This document shows positions 17,357-25,824 of a stretch of 64,000 nucleotides of DNA, piece after piece (position 1 is the first letter of the stretch; every line of letters begins with the position of its first letter). The notes below the pieces were generated by a model. The model did no database searches. It was not told the origin of the DNA and saw only the letters and a program-made list of their open reading frames with translations. The position numbers were made by a program, and so were the translations under genes. Source of the DNA: Mesorhizobium loti (GTDB lineage Bacteria > Pseudomonadota > Alphaproteobacteria > Rhizobiales > Rhizobiaceae); contig CP050293.1 of NCBI GenBank assembly GCA_014189435.1, forward strand, positions 3,663,001-3,727,000. The letters run 5' to 3'.

Positions 17357-18238
17357 ATGACTGCCGCTTCCCCCAACAACAGACCTGATATCGCCGACCT
17401 GCTGGCCTTTTATGCCAGCGTGGGCGTTGACGAGGCGCTCGAAGACCAGCCGGTGAATCGGTTCGCCGAGGTTGCGCCAAAGCCGGTGGAGCGCGTGCCG
17501 ACGGCGGCGCCTTCGGGCGACACCGCCGCACCGCAGCGTTCGACGACCGTGTCCCGCGGCGAAGCCGGGGACAGAGCAAATGCACCACCCGTTGCGCGGT
17601 CGCCGTCTGCGACGACTGCGGTTCCCGACGAAGCGCAGGCAGCACTGGCCCGCCAGTTGGCGACGACGGCAACGACGCTGGACGAGCTTCGCCAGCACAT
17701 GGCGGCGTTCGACGGCTGCAATCTCAAGACCACCGCCAAGAGCCTGGTGTTCGCCGACGGCAACCCGGAAGCAGCCGTCATGCTGATCGGCGAGGCGCCC
17801 GGCCGCGACGAGGACATCGAGGGGCTGCCCTTCGTCGGCCGTTCCGGCCGGCTGCTCGATCGCATGCTGGCCGCGATCGGGCTCGACCGCACATCTGTCT
17901 ATATCGCCAATGTCATTCCGTGGCGCCCGCCGGGCAATCGCACGCCGACGCCGCACGAGACCGAGATATGCCGGCCGTTCATCGAGCGGCAGATCGAACT
18001 GGTCAATCCGAAGGTGCTGATCAACCTCGGCGGCCCGTCGGCAAAAACCTTGCTCAACACCTCGGAAGGCATCTTGCGGCTGCGCGGCAACTGGCGCGTC
18101 CACACGACGGCGTCCGGCATCGCCATCCCGGCCATGCCGACGCTGCACCCGGCCTATCTGTTGCGGACGCCCTCGCACAAGAAGCTGGCGTGGCGGGATT
18201 TCCTCGAAGTGAAGGCGAAGCTGCGGGAAGTTGGTTGA
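17357..18238 (+). CDS. Uracil-DNA glycosylase, family-4-like
   Basis: A 293-residue protein that should excise uracil from DNA. A low-complexity Ala/Pro/Thr linker occupies residues about 35-100. The catalytic domain carries GEAPGRDEDIEGLPFVGRSG (residues 145-164) and the C-terminal LHPAYLLR motif of family 4. Classical members bind a [4Fe-4S] cluster with four cysteines, but this protein has only two in total, C121 and C205. Either the cluster is held differently or it is absent. Confidence 0.85.
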   Translation: MTAASPNNRPDIADLLAFYASVGVDEALEDQPVNRFAEVAPKPVERVPTAAPSGDTAAPQRSTTVSRGEAGDRANAPPVARSPSATTAVPDEAQAALARQLATTATTLDELRQHMAAFDGCNLKTTAKSLVFADGNPEAAVMLIGEAPGRDEDIEGLPFVGRSGRLLDRMLAAIGLDRTSVYIANVIPWRPPGNRTPTPHETEICRPFIERQIELVNPKVLINLGGPSAKTLLNTSEGILRLRGNWRVHTTASGIAIPAMPTLHPAYLLRTPSHKKLAWRDFLEVKAKLREVG

Positions 18239-18338
18239 TTGGCCAATCTCCCTCTTTCGCTAATCTCCAATGTGGATGCCGTACCGATAACCTCCGAGGT
18301 AATTGAAATACGTCTCCTCTCGGCCTAACCATGCCCTC

Positions 18339-19151
18339 ATGACAACAGCCCAAACTTCCGCCGGCAGTCTCATCCGCGAATGGCGCACGCGCCGCCGTAT
18401 GTCACAGCTCGACCTCGCGATGGAAGCCGAGATATCGCAGCGACATCTGAGCTTCGTCGAAAGCGGCCGCGCCGCGCCCTCGCGCGACATGGTGCTGCAT
18501 CTGGCCGAGCAGCTGTCGATCCCGCTCAGGCAGCGCAATCAATTGCTGCTCGCCGCCGGCTTTGCCCCCAGCTTTGGCGAGCGCTCGCTTGGCGACGCGA
18601 CATTGGCACCGGCGATGGCGGCGGTCGAGATCGTGCTCAAAGGGCATGAGCCGTTCCCGGCACTGGCTGTCGACCGCCACTGGAACCTGGTTTCGGCCAA
18701 CGCCGCCATCGCTCCCTTCCTTGCCGATGTCAGCGAGGCGTCGCTGCTGACGCCGCCGGTCAACGTGCTTCGCCTCAGCCTGCATCCCGGCGGCATAGCG
18801 CCACGCATCGTCAATCTCCAGGAATGGCGCACCCATCTCCTTGAGCGCCTGAAACACCAGAATGACGCCAGCGGCGACCCGGTACTGATTGACCTTGAGC
18901 GCGAACTGCGCAGCTATCCGTCAGGCCTGAAGGGCAGCCGGCCGGTGTCCGTCGAGCCGAACGCCATCGTGCACCCACTCCGGCTGGCGCATGGCGACCA
19001 AGTGCTGTCGTTCATCAGCACCATCACCGTGTTCGGCACACCGCTCGATGTGACGCTGTCGGAGCTGGCGATCGAATCGTTTTTCCCGGCCGATGAGCAG
19101 ACGAGGACGGTGCTGGTGCGATTGGCGAAGGAGCGGGCCGGACTGTCGTAA
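18339..19151 (+). CDS. XRE-family regulator with MmyB-like ligand-binding domain
   Basis: A 270-residue regulator. The N-terminal helix-turn-helix (MSQLDLAMEAEISQRHLSFV, residues about 20-40) is of the Cro/CI type. The C-terminal region (ALAVDRHWNLVSANAAIAPF and LRLSLHPGGIAPRIVN) matches the MmyB-like putative ligand-binding domain. ATG 18339 is used rather than the TTG at 18303. Its target and ligand are unknown. The convergent EamA gene begins at the next base. Confidence 0.88.
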   Translation: MTTAQTSAGSLIREWRTRRRMSQLDLAMEAEISQRHLSFVESGRAAPSRDMVLHLAEQLSIPLRQRNQLLLAAGFAPSFGERSLGDATLAPAMAAVEIVLKGHEPFPALAVDRHWNLVSANAAIAPFLADVSEASLLTPPVNVLRLSLHPGGIAPRIVNLQEWRTHLLERLKHQNDASGDPVLIDLERELRSYPSGLKGSRPVSVEPNAIVHPLRLAHGDQVLSFISTITVFGTPLDVTLSELAIESFFPADEQTRTVLVRLAKERAGLS

Positions 19152-20123
19152 TCACCCTTCAGGCAGGGACGCCTTGCGCGTGCGGGTGCGCTCCAGGCCA
19201 AGCTGGCGTTCGCGCCAGATAATGAAAATCCCGGCGGCAACGACGATCAGGCCGCCGACGAGCATGTTCAGCGTGGCTACGTCGCCGAAGACGAGATAGC
19301 CGACGACGACGCCGAGGATCATCGAGGTGTATTCGAACGGCGCCACGACCGAGGCCTCGGCATGGCGATAGGCCGCCGTCATCAGGATCTGGCCGAGGCC
19401 TCCGCAGAAGCCGGCGGCAACCAGGAGAGCCGCCTGGAGCGGTGTCAGCATCTGCCAGCCGAACGGCAGCGACAGCAACGACATGACGCTCGCCGTCACC
19501 GAAAACCACAGCACAATGGTCGCGGTGCGCTCGCTTTGCACGAGATTGCGCACCAAGAGCATGGCGACGGCCGAGATCGCCGCCGCGACAAGAGCGGCCA
19601 TGACGCCAAGCACTTCCTGGTCGTCGAGCGCCTCGTCGGAACTCAGCAGCGTCAACTCCGGCCACGAAATGATCAGCACGCCGACCAGGCCGACCGCGAC
19701 CGCGCTCCAGCGATAGACGCGGATGGCCTCGCCAAGGAAGATCGAGCTGAACACCACCACCAGCAAAGGCTGCGCATAGTTCAGCGTGATCGCTTCCGGC
19801 AGCGGCAGCCGGGTCAGCGCGAAAAAGCCAAGCCCCATGGCGCAGACACCGACAAGGCCGCGGGCGATGTGATTGAACGGACGCTTGGTGGTGAACGCAG
19901 TGCCGAGTTTCCCCTTGAAAGCCAGAAACGCGATGATCGGGAAGATGGCGAAGAAGGAGCGGAAGAAGACGATCTGACCCGCCGGAACGGTGCCCGCGGC
20001 CTTGATGCAGGTCTGCATGCCGACGAAGACCGCCACCGACACGATCTTGAGCACAATGCCGGTGAGCGTGTTATGCCCGCCGGCGTGGTCGCTGGCTACG
20101 GGGCTGCCGGGGCCCGCTGTCAC
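19152..20123 (-). CDS. EamA/DMT-family membrane exporter
   Basis: A 323-residue protein with about ten membrane helices and two EamA repeats, as in drug/metabolite transporters. The visible start is GTG at 20123, whose GTGA overlaps the stop of the upstream molybdenum hydroxylase gene, so translation is probably coupled. The residues after that start (TAGPGSPVASDHAGG) are hydrophilic before the first helix LTGIVLKIVSVAVFVGM. The coupling suggests export of a product or toxic compound linked to the hydroxylase, which is inference. Confidence 0.85.
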   Translation of the reverse strand: MTAGPGSPVASDHAGGHNTLTGIVLKIVSVAVFVGMQTCIKAAGTVPAGQIVFFRSFFAIFPIIAFLAFKGKLGTAFTTKRPFNHIARGLVGVCAMGLGFFALTRLPLPEAITLNYAQPLLVVVFSSIFLGEAIRVYRWSAVAVGLVGVLIISWPELTLLSSDEALDDQEVLGVMAALVAAAISAVAMLLVRNLVQSERTATIVLWFSVTASVMSLLSLPFGWQMLTPLQAALLVAAGFCGGLGQILMTAAYRHAEASVVAPFEYTSMILGVVVGYLVFGDVATLNMLVGGLIVVAAGIFIIWRERQLGLERTRTRKASLPEG

Positions 20124-22426
20124 GCTCCCGCTGCTTCCTGGATGGTTGCCCAAATGCGCGCCGGCGTTGCCGGCATGTCGATGTGCCTGACGCCATAGGC
20201 GCGCCAGAGCGCGTCGGTCACCGCATTGAGTGCAGCCGGTGTCGAACCGATGGTGCCGGCCTCGCCTGCTCCCTTGATGCCGAGTGCATTGGTCGTCGAC
20301 GGCACGTTGCGGGTTTCGAAATGGAAGAACGGGAAATTGTCGGCGCGCGGCATGGCGTAGTCCATGAAGCTTGCCGTCAAAAGTTGTCCGTCCTCGCCAT
20401 AGATGGTGTCCTCGGTCAGCGCCTGGCCGATGCCTTGCACGACGCCGCCATGCACCTGGCCGGCGAGCAGGATCGGATTCACGGTGACGCCGAAATCGTC
20501 GACGATGGTGTAGCGGACGATCTCGGTGGCGCCGGTGTCGGGGTCGATCTCGACTTCGCAGATATGGGTGCCGTTGGGATAGGTGCACTCGTCCTGCACG
20601 AATTCGCCGAAGCCCTTGAGATCATCCGGCGTCTTGGCGGCCTTGGCGATGGCGGAAAAATCGATCGTGCGATCGGTGCCGACGATGCGGGCAACACCAT
20701 CAGACAGTTCGATGTCGCCCGCAGAGGCCTCCAGTTCATCGGCGGCGATGCGCCTGATCTTGTTGGCCAGATCCTCGCCCGCGCGGGAGGCTGATACACC
20801 TCCCAGCGGAATGGAGCGTGAGCCGCCGGTGCCACCGCCAGCCTTCAATTCGTCGGTGTCGCCCTGGCGGACATGGATCTTGTCGATGTCGAGATTGAGC
20901 TTTTCCGACAGGAACTGCGCATAGGCGGTGGCATGCCCCTGCCCGTTGGTCTGGGTGCCGATCTTCAGCGTCACCGTGCCATCGCCATTCAGTTCAACAA
21001 AGGCGGGTTCCGAGCCCGGAAAGGCGCAGGCCTCGATATAGGTCGCCATGCCGAGGCCGCGGATCTTTCCGTTGGCCTTCGACTGCGCCAGCCGGGCCGG
21101 AAACGCTTTCCATTCGGACCGCTCGATGGCGCGCTCCATATGGCCTTCGAATTCACCGTTGTCGTAGAGGCGGCCGGTCTGCGTTCGGTATGGAAACTGC
21201 TCCGGCCGGATGAAGTTGCGGCGGCGGATCTCTTCGACCGGCAGGCCGAGATCATGGGCGCAGGCATCGACAAGCTTTTCCAGCAGAAACGCTGCTTCCG
21301 GCCGGCCGGCGCCGCGATAGGCATCGACCGGGCAGGTGTTGGTGTAAAGGCCGGTGACCGAGACGTCGAGCGCCTGGATATCATAGACGCCGGTCGACAT
21401 GGTGACGCCGATATAGGGAATGAACGGGCCATATTGCGAGATATAGGCGCCGATGTTGGCGAGCAGGTCCACCTTCATGCCGAGGAAGCGGCCATCCTTG
21501 TCCAGCGCCATCTCGGCCGTCACGAAATTGTCGCGGCCTTGCGCGTCGGTCAAAAAATGTTCGGTGCGGTCGCCGGCCCATTTGACCGGGCGGCCAAGCC
21601 GCTTTGCCGCCTCCAGCACCAGCGGATACTCGCGGTAGACGAAGCTCTTGGGCCCGAAACCGCCGCCGACATCGGGCGTGATGACGCGCAGCTGGGCCTT
21701 CTTGATCTTGAACAGGGCGGCCAGGATGTACTGCATGGAATGCACGCCCTGCGACCCCGTGGTCAGCACGAAGCGGTTTTCCTCACCGTTCCACTCGCCG
21801 ATCGCCGAGCGCGGCTCCATATAGTTGCAGACCAGCCGGTTGTTGACGAATTCGATGCGGGTGACATGGGCGGCCCTGGCGAAAGCCGCCTTGGTCTTCT
21901 TCTTGTCGCCCATATGGTAGGTGAAGGCGCGGTTGGAACCGAGCTCCGGCCAGACCAGCGGCGTGCCTTCGGCAAGTGCCGTCGCCGTCCCGGAGGCCGC
22001 ATCTTCGCTGTCATAGTCGACGTCGATCAATTCAGCGGCATCCTGCGCCAAGGCACGGCTGTCGGCGACAACGAAGGCAACGGCATCGCCGACATAGTTG
22101 ACCCGGTCGCGGCACAGGATCGGTATGTCGCGCGTCGGCGCCTTGGTGCCATCCGGCTGTTCCTGCATCACACCGGACTTGAGATCGCCGAGATGGGCAA
22201 GATCCTTGCCGGTCAGCACCAGATGCACGCCGGGCGCCGTCTTCGCCGCCTCGGTCGACCCGAGGGTGAAGCTGGCCTTGGCGACCGGCGAGCGCAGGAC
22301 ATAGCCATGCAGGACGCCAGCCGGCTGGATGTCGTCGGTATAGCGGCCCTGCCCCTGGATGAAGGCGGCATCCTCGCGCCGCAGCACCGAGGCGCCCATG
22401 CCGAATTTCGGTGTGACGACGGTCAT
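20120..22426 (-). CDS. Xanthine dehydrogenase-family molybdopterin-binding subunit (CoxL-like, form II)
   Basis: A 768-residue molybdenum hydroxylase large subunit. The N-terminal aldehyde oxidase a/b hammerhead domain (GRYTDDIQPAGVLHG) is followed by cofactor-binding motifs GGGFGPKSFVYREY, AYRGAGRPEA and GGTGGSRSIP, then NALGIKGAGEAGTIGS with the conserved glutamate. AYRGAGR is the form II signature; form I CO dehydrogenases have AYxCSFR. The medium (FAD) and small (2Fe-2S) subunits are not adjacent. The substrate is therefore unknown and CO oxidation is unlikely. Confidence 0.9.
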   Translation of the reverse strand: MTVVTPKFGMGASVLRREDAAFIQGQGRYTDDIQPAGVLHGYVLRSPVAKASFTLGSTEAAKTAPGVHLVLTGKDLAHLGDLKSGVMQEQPDGTKAPTRDIPILCRDRVNYVGDAVAFVVADSRALAQDAAELIDVDYDSEDAASGTATALAEGTPLVWPELGSNRAFTYHMGDKKKTKAAFARAAHVTRIEFVNNRLVCNYMEPRSAIGEWNGEENRFVLTTGSQGVHSMQYILAALFKIKKAQLRVITPDVGGGFGPKSFVYREYPLVLEAAKRLGRPVKWAGDRTEHFLTDAQGRDNFVTAEMALDKDGRFLGMKVDLLANIGAYISQYGPFIPYIGVTMSTGVYDIQALDVSVTGLYTNTCPVDAYRGAGRPEAAFLLEKLVDACAHDLGLPVEEIRRRNFIRPEQFPYRTQTGRLYDNGEFEGHMERAIERSEWKAFPARLAQSKANGKIRGLGMATYIEACAFPGSEPAFVELNGDGTVTLKIGTQTNGQGHATAYAQFLSEKLNLDIDKIHVRQGDTDELKAGGGTGGSRSIPLGGVSASRAGEDLANKIRRIAADELEASAGDIELSDGVARIVGTDRTIDFSAIAKAAKTPDDLKGFGEFVQDECTYPNGTHICEVEIDPDTGATEIVRYTIVDDFGVTVNPILLAGQVHGGVVQGIGQALTEDTIYGEDGQLLTASFMDYAMPRADNFPFFHFETRNVPSTTNALGIKGAGEAGTIGSTPAALNAVTDALWRAYGVRHIDMPATPARIWATIQEAAGA

Positions 22427-22582
22427 GGATGCCTCGTGATGATAACGGGAGAAGGAACGCCTGAAATAGGCATTGCCTCAGTTTTGTCGAGGGGCGGTTT
22501 CGTGTAAAGAGCGCGGACTTCAAATTTCTTGGACCAGCGGACACAATCCGCCGCCAAGGCCATCGACAGGAAAACCCACGGA

Positions 22583-25228
22583 ATGCGCACGGACACCGGC
22601 CAGGTCTTCAAGCTCGAAGACTATCGCCCCAACGACTACCTCATTCCGCAAACCAACCTCACCTTCCGCCTTTCGCCAGACGCAACGCACGTCACCGCCT
22701 TGCTCACGGTCGAGCGTCGTGACGGCGTCTCCGCGTCGGCGCCGTTGGTGCTCGACGGCGACGGCCTGACGCTCAAGCGCATCGAGATCGACGGTAAGAA
22801 GGTAAAACCGGCGGATCTGCTGGCGAGCCCAGACCAGTTGACCATCCTCAAGCCGCCGGCCGCACGCCGCTTCCAGTTGCTCATCGAGACCGAGCTGGCG
22901 CCGGCCGGCAACGAAGCCCTGATGGGCCTCTACCGCTCGAGCCATGTCTACTGCACGCAATGCGAGGCCGAAGGCTTCCGCCGCATCACCTATTTCCTCG
23001 ATCGACCCGACATCCTGTCTGTCTACACGGTGCGCATAGAGGCAATGCGCGACGAGGCGCCGCTGCTCCTGTCCAACGGCAACCTGGTCGACAGAGGCGA
23101 CCTTGGCGACGGCTGGCACTATGCTAGTTGGCACGACCCCTTCCCCAAGCCGTCCTATCTGTTCGCATTGGTGGCCGGCAATCTCGGCCAGCTCACCGAC
23201 AGTTTCGTCACCCTGTCGGGCCGCACGGTCGAGCTCGGCATCTATGTCGAGCCCGGCAAGGAGAAGCTGGCCGGCTACGCGATGGACGCCCTGAAGCGGT
23301 CGATGAAATGGGACGAGGAGGCGTTTGGCCGGGAATACGATCTCGACGTCTTCAACATCGTCGCCGTGTCCGACTTCAACATGGGCGCGATGGAGAACAA
23401 GGGCCTCAACATCTTCAACGACAAATATGTGCTGGCCGATCAGGAGACCGCGACGGATGCCGATTTCGCCAATATCGAGGCGATCATCGCGCATGAGTAT
23501 TTCCACAATTGGACAGGCAACAGAATCACTTGCCGCGACTGGTTCCAGCTCTGCCTGAAGGAAGGCCTGACGGTCTTCCGTGACCACGAATTCTCCGCCG
23601 ACCAGCGCTCGCGCTCGGTCAAGCGCATCGCCGAAGTGCGCACCTTGCGCGCCCACCAATTTCCCGAGGACCAGGGCCCGCTGGCGCATCCGGTGCGGCC
23701 GCGCCGCTACCGCGAGATCAACAATTTCTACACGGCGACGGTCTACGAGAAGGGCTCCGAAGTGGTGCGCATGATCCGCACAATTCTCGGGGCCGACGTC
23801 TTTCGCGCCGGCATGGACCTCTATTTCGAACGGCACGACGGTGACGCGGCGACGATCGAGGATTTCATCAAGGTGTTCGAGGATGCGTCCGGCCGCGACC
23901 TGTCGCAGTTCGCGCTCTGGTATCATCAGGCGGGAACGCCCAATTTGACGATCAGTTCGACGCACAATCCGGCTGCGCGCGAGTTCACGCTCGAAATCGA
24001 GCAGTCGGTGCCGCCGACACCCTCCGAAAGCCGCAAGCGGCTGATGCACATCCCGCTTGCCTTCGGCCTGATCGGCGCCGGCGGCAAGCCCGTGGCGTAT
24101 AGCGGCGTCGAGGGCGCCAGTGTCGAGGATGGCGTCATCCATGTCCGCAAGCGCCGCCACATGGTGCGGTTTTCAGGCGTCACCGAGCGCCCGGCCGTCT
24201 CGCTCAACCGCGGTTTTTCGGCGCCGGTGACATTGTCGGTCGAGCAGAAAGCCGACGACCAGTTCTTCCTCGCCCGCCATGACAGCGACGCCTTCTCGCG
24301 CTGGCAGGCCTTCAACACATTGCTGACCGATGCGCTGATATCAGCCTTCCGCGAGATCCTCGGCGGCAAGCAGCCGGCCTTTGCGCCGCGGCTGATCGAA
24401 CTCGCCGGCAGCATCGCCGGCGACGAGACGCTGGAGCCGGCCTATCGAGCACTGGCGCTGGCCCTGCCGGGCGAAGCCGACATTGCCCGCGACATCGGCA
24501 GGAATATCGACCCCAATGCCATCTATGCGGCTCGCGAGGCGCTGGCGCTGGCGATCGGCACTGCGAACCATGATGCTTTTTCGGGCCTCTACCTCAGCCT
24601 TGCCGACAAGGCAGTGTTCAGCCCTGACGCGGCGAGCGCCGGACGACGCGCCTTGCGCAACACCCTGCTGGATTATCTGGCGCTGCAGCCGGGCGGAGCG
24701 GCACTTGCCGCCGGGCATTTCCAATCCGCGACCAACATGACCGACCGCGCGGCAGCACTTGCCGTGCTCGCGCATCGTCACCACGGTTCGCCCGAGGCGA
24801 CCGAGGCGCTGGCGACTTTCGAGACGGCCTATGGCTCCGACCCGCTTGTCATGGACAAATGGTTCCAGATCCAGGCCAGCGTTCCGGGGCCGCAAACCGT
24901 CGACACAGTGAAGGCCCTGACCAGCCACCCGGCCTTCTCGATGGGCAATCCGAACCGGGTGCGCTCGTTGATCGGCACCTTCTCCAGCGCCAACCAGACC
25001 AGCTTCCATCGTGCTGACGGCGAAGGCTACTGGTTCTTTGCTCAGACTGTGCTCGAGGTCGAAAAACGCAACCCGCAGGTGGCGGCAAGGCTGGCGACGG
25101 CGCTCAGATCCTGGCGTTCGCTCGAACCTGGTCGCCAAGCCAAGGCCAGGGAAGCGCTGCTGTCGATCGCCGGCGCCGAAAACCTGTCAGCGGATCTGAG
25201 GGACATCGTCGAACGCACGCTGGCGTGA
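22583..25228 (+). CDS. pepN: Aminopeptidase N (M1 family)
   Basis: An 881-residue cytosolic zinc aminopeptidase. The substrate-binding motif GAMENKGLNIFN is followed by HEYFHNW (zinc ligands H304 and H308, catalytic E305) and the third ligand E327 in LKEGLTVFRD. The length matches bacterial PepN with its C-terminal helical domain. ATG 22583 is used, with AGGAA upstream; a TTG at 22529 is also in frame. The gene is divergent from the CoxL-like gene. A hairpin 28 bases after the stop serves as terminator. Confidence 0.95.
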   Translation: MRTDTGQVFKLEDYRPNDYLIPQTNLTFRLSPDATHVTALLTVERRDGVSASAPLVLDGDGLTLKRIEIDGKKVKPADLLASPDQLTILKPPAARRFQLLIETELAPAGNEALMGLYRSSHVYCTQCEAEGFRRITYFLDRPDILSVYTVRIEAMRDEAPLLLSNGNLVDRGDLGDGWHYASWHDPFPKPSYLFALVAGNLGQLTDSFVTLSGRTVELGIYVEPGKEKLAGYAMDALKRSMKWDEEAFGREYDLDVFNIVAVSDFNMGAMENKGLNIFNDKYVLADQETATDADFANIEAIIAHEYFHNWTGNRITCRDWFQLCLKEGLTVFRDHEFSADQRSRSVKRIAEVRTLRAHQFPEDQGPLAHPVRPRRYREINNFYTATVYEKGSEVVRMIRTILGADVFRAGMDLYFERHDGDAATIEDFIKVFEDASGRDLSQFALWYHQAGTPNLTISSTHNPAAREFTLEIEQSVPPTPSESRKRLMHIPLAFGLIGAGGKPVAYSGVEGASVEDGVIHVRKRRHMVRFSGVTERPAVSLNRGFSAPVTLSVEQKADDQFFLARHDSDAFSRWQAFNTLLTDALISAFREILGGKQPAFAPRLIELAGSIAGDETLEPAYRALALALPGEADIARDIGRNIDPNAIYAAREALALAIGTANHDAFSGLYLSLADKAVFSPDAASAGRRALRNTLLDYLALQPGGAALAAGHFQSATNMTDRAAALAVLAHRHHGSPEATEALATFETAYGSDPLVMDKWFQIQASVPGPQTVDTVKALTSHPAFSMGNPNRVRSLIGTFSSANQTSFHRADGEGYWFFAQTVLEVEKRNPQVAARLATALRSWRSLEPGRQAKAREALLSIAGAENLSADLRDIVERTLA

Positions 25229-25252
25229 ATACGCAATCTCTTCAAGCACCCG

Positions 25253-25558
25253 TTAACCCAGTCCCGGCTGATGGGACTGGGGCTTTGCGGTCAACTCGAT
25301 CCCGAGCGCTTTCATCACGGCAATCGTCGTTTTCAGGGTCGGATTGCCGTTCTCACTGAACGAGCGATAGAGCTGTTCGCGCGAAAGCCCCGTCTGGCTC
25401 GCTATCTGGGCCATGCCTTTGGCGCGGGCTACGACCCCCAGCGCATGCGCGATATAGCCGGAATCCTCGGAAGCAAATGCTTCCGCCATGAAGGCCGCAA
25501 TGGCCTCATCGGAGGTCAGGCCTTCCGCCGGATCAAAGGTTGTCAGTTTTTCAACCAT
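25253..25558 (-). CDS. Orphan addiction-module antidote protein (HigA-like HTH)
   Basis: A 101-residue helix-turn-helix protein: YIAHALGVVARAKGMAQIAS, then TGLSREQLYRSFSENGNPT and TTIAVMKALGIEL. This is the pattern of the addiction module antidote family that pairs with RelE/ParE-like killer proteins. No toxin frame is found on either side: upstream on its strand is 250 bases without a gene. It may be a solitary regulator or a relic. GTG at 25567 is an alternative start. Its last codons lie in the pepN terminator hairpin. Confidence 0.8.
   Translation of the reverse strand: MVEKLTTFDPAEGLTSDEAIAAFMAEAFASEDSGYIAHALGVVARAKGMAQIASQTGLSREQLYRSFSENGNPTLKTTIAVMKALGIELTAKPQSHQPGLG
25257..25281 (+). 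terminator. Hairpin after pepN, inside the antitoxin 3' end
   Basis: A perfect 9-bp stem, CCCAGTCCC / GGGACTGGG, with a 7-base loop, 28 bases after the pepN stop. Only a short GCTTT follows, so termination is probable but not certain. The same bases encode the C-terminus of the convergent antitoxin gene. Confidence 0.6.
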
Positions 25559-25824
25559 GTCATTCACTCAATTCGACATGGACGTCGTTTATAAACTACA
25601 ATCTGTCAACGAAGAGCAAGGGGAGCCTGTCGGGTCCTGTCGTGATAACCTCACGCTCCTGAAGGAGCCGATCAGCCGTTTCGGCACTATTTTAGTCGAT
25701 TTTTAATCTTTTTTCGCCGGACCACTGGACAAGGCGAATCACCTTTGATTCTTTACTGACGATTCGGATGTGCGGCGTTTGCCGGATCAACAAGCAGCAT
25801 AGGCAAATTCGGGGAGTGCCATTT

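Noticed and set aside
20120..22426. Aerobic CO dehydrogenase
   Set aside because: The active-site loop is AYRGAGR (form II), not AYxCSFR, and CoxM/CoxS are not adjacent.
22520..24160. A 546-residue minus-strand frame over pepN
   Set aside because: A shadow of aminopeptidase N, whose zinc motif fixes the real frame.
25559..25824. A toxin partner for the orphan antitoxin
   Set aside because: All frames in the gap are broken and none shows a RelE/ParE pattern.
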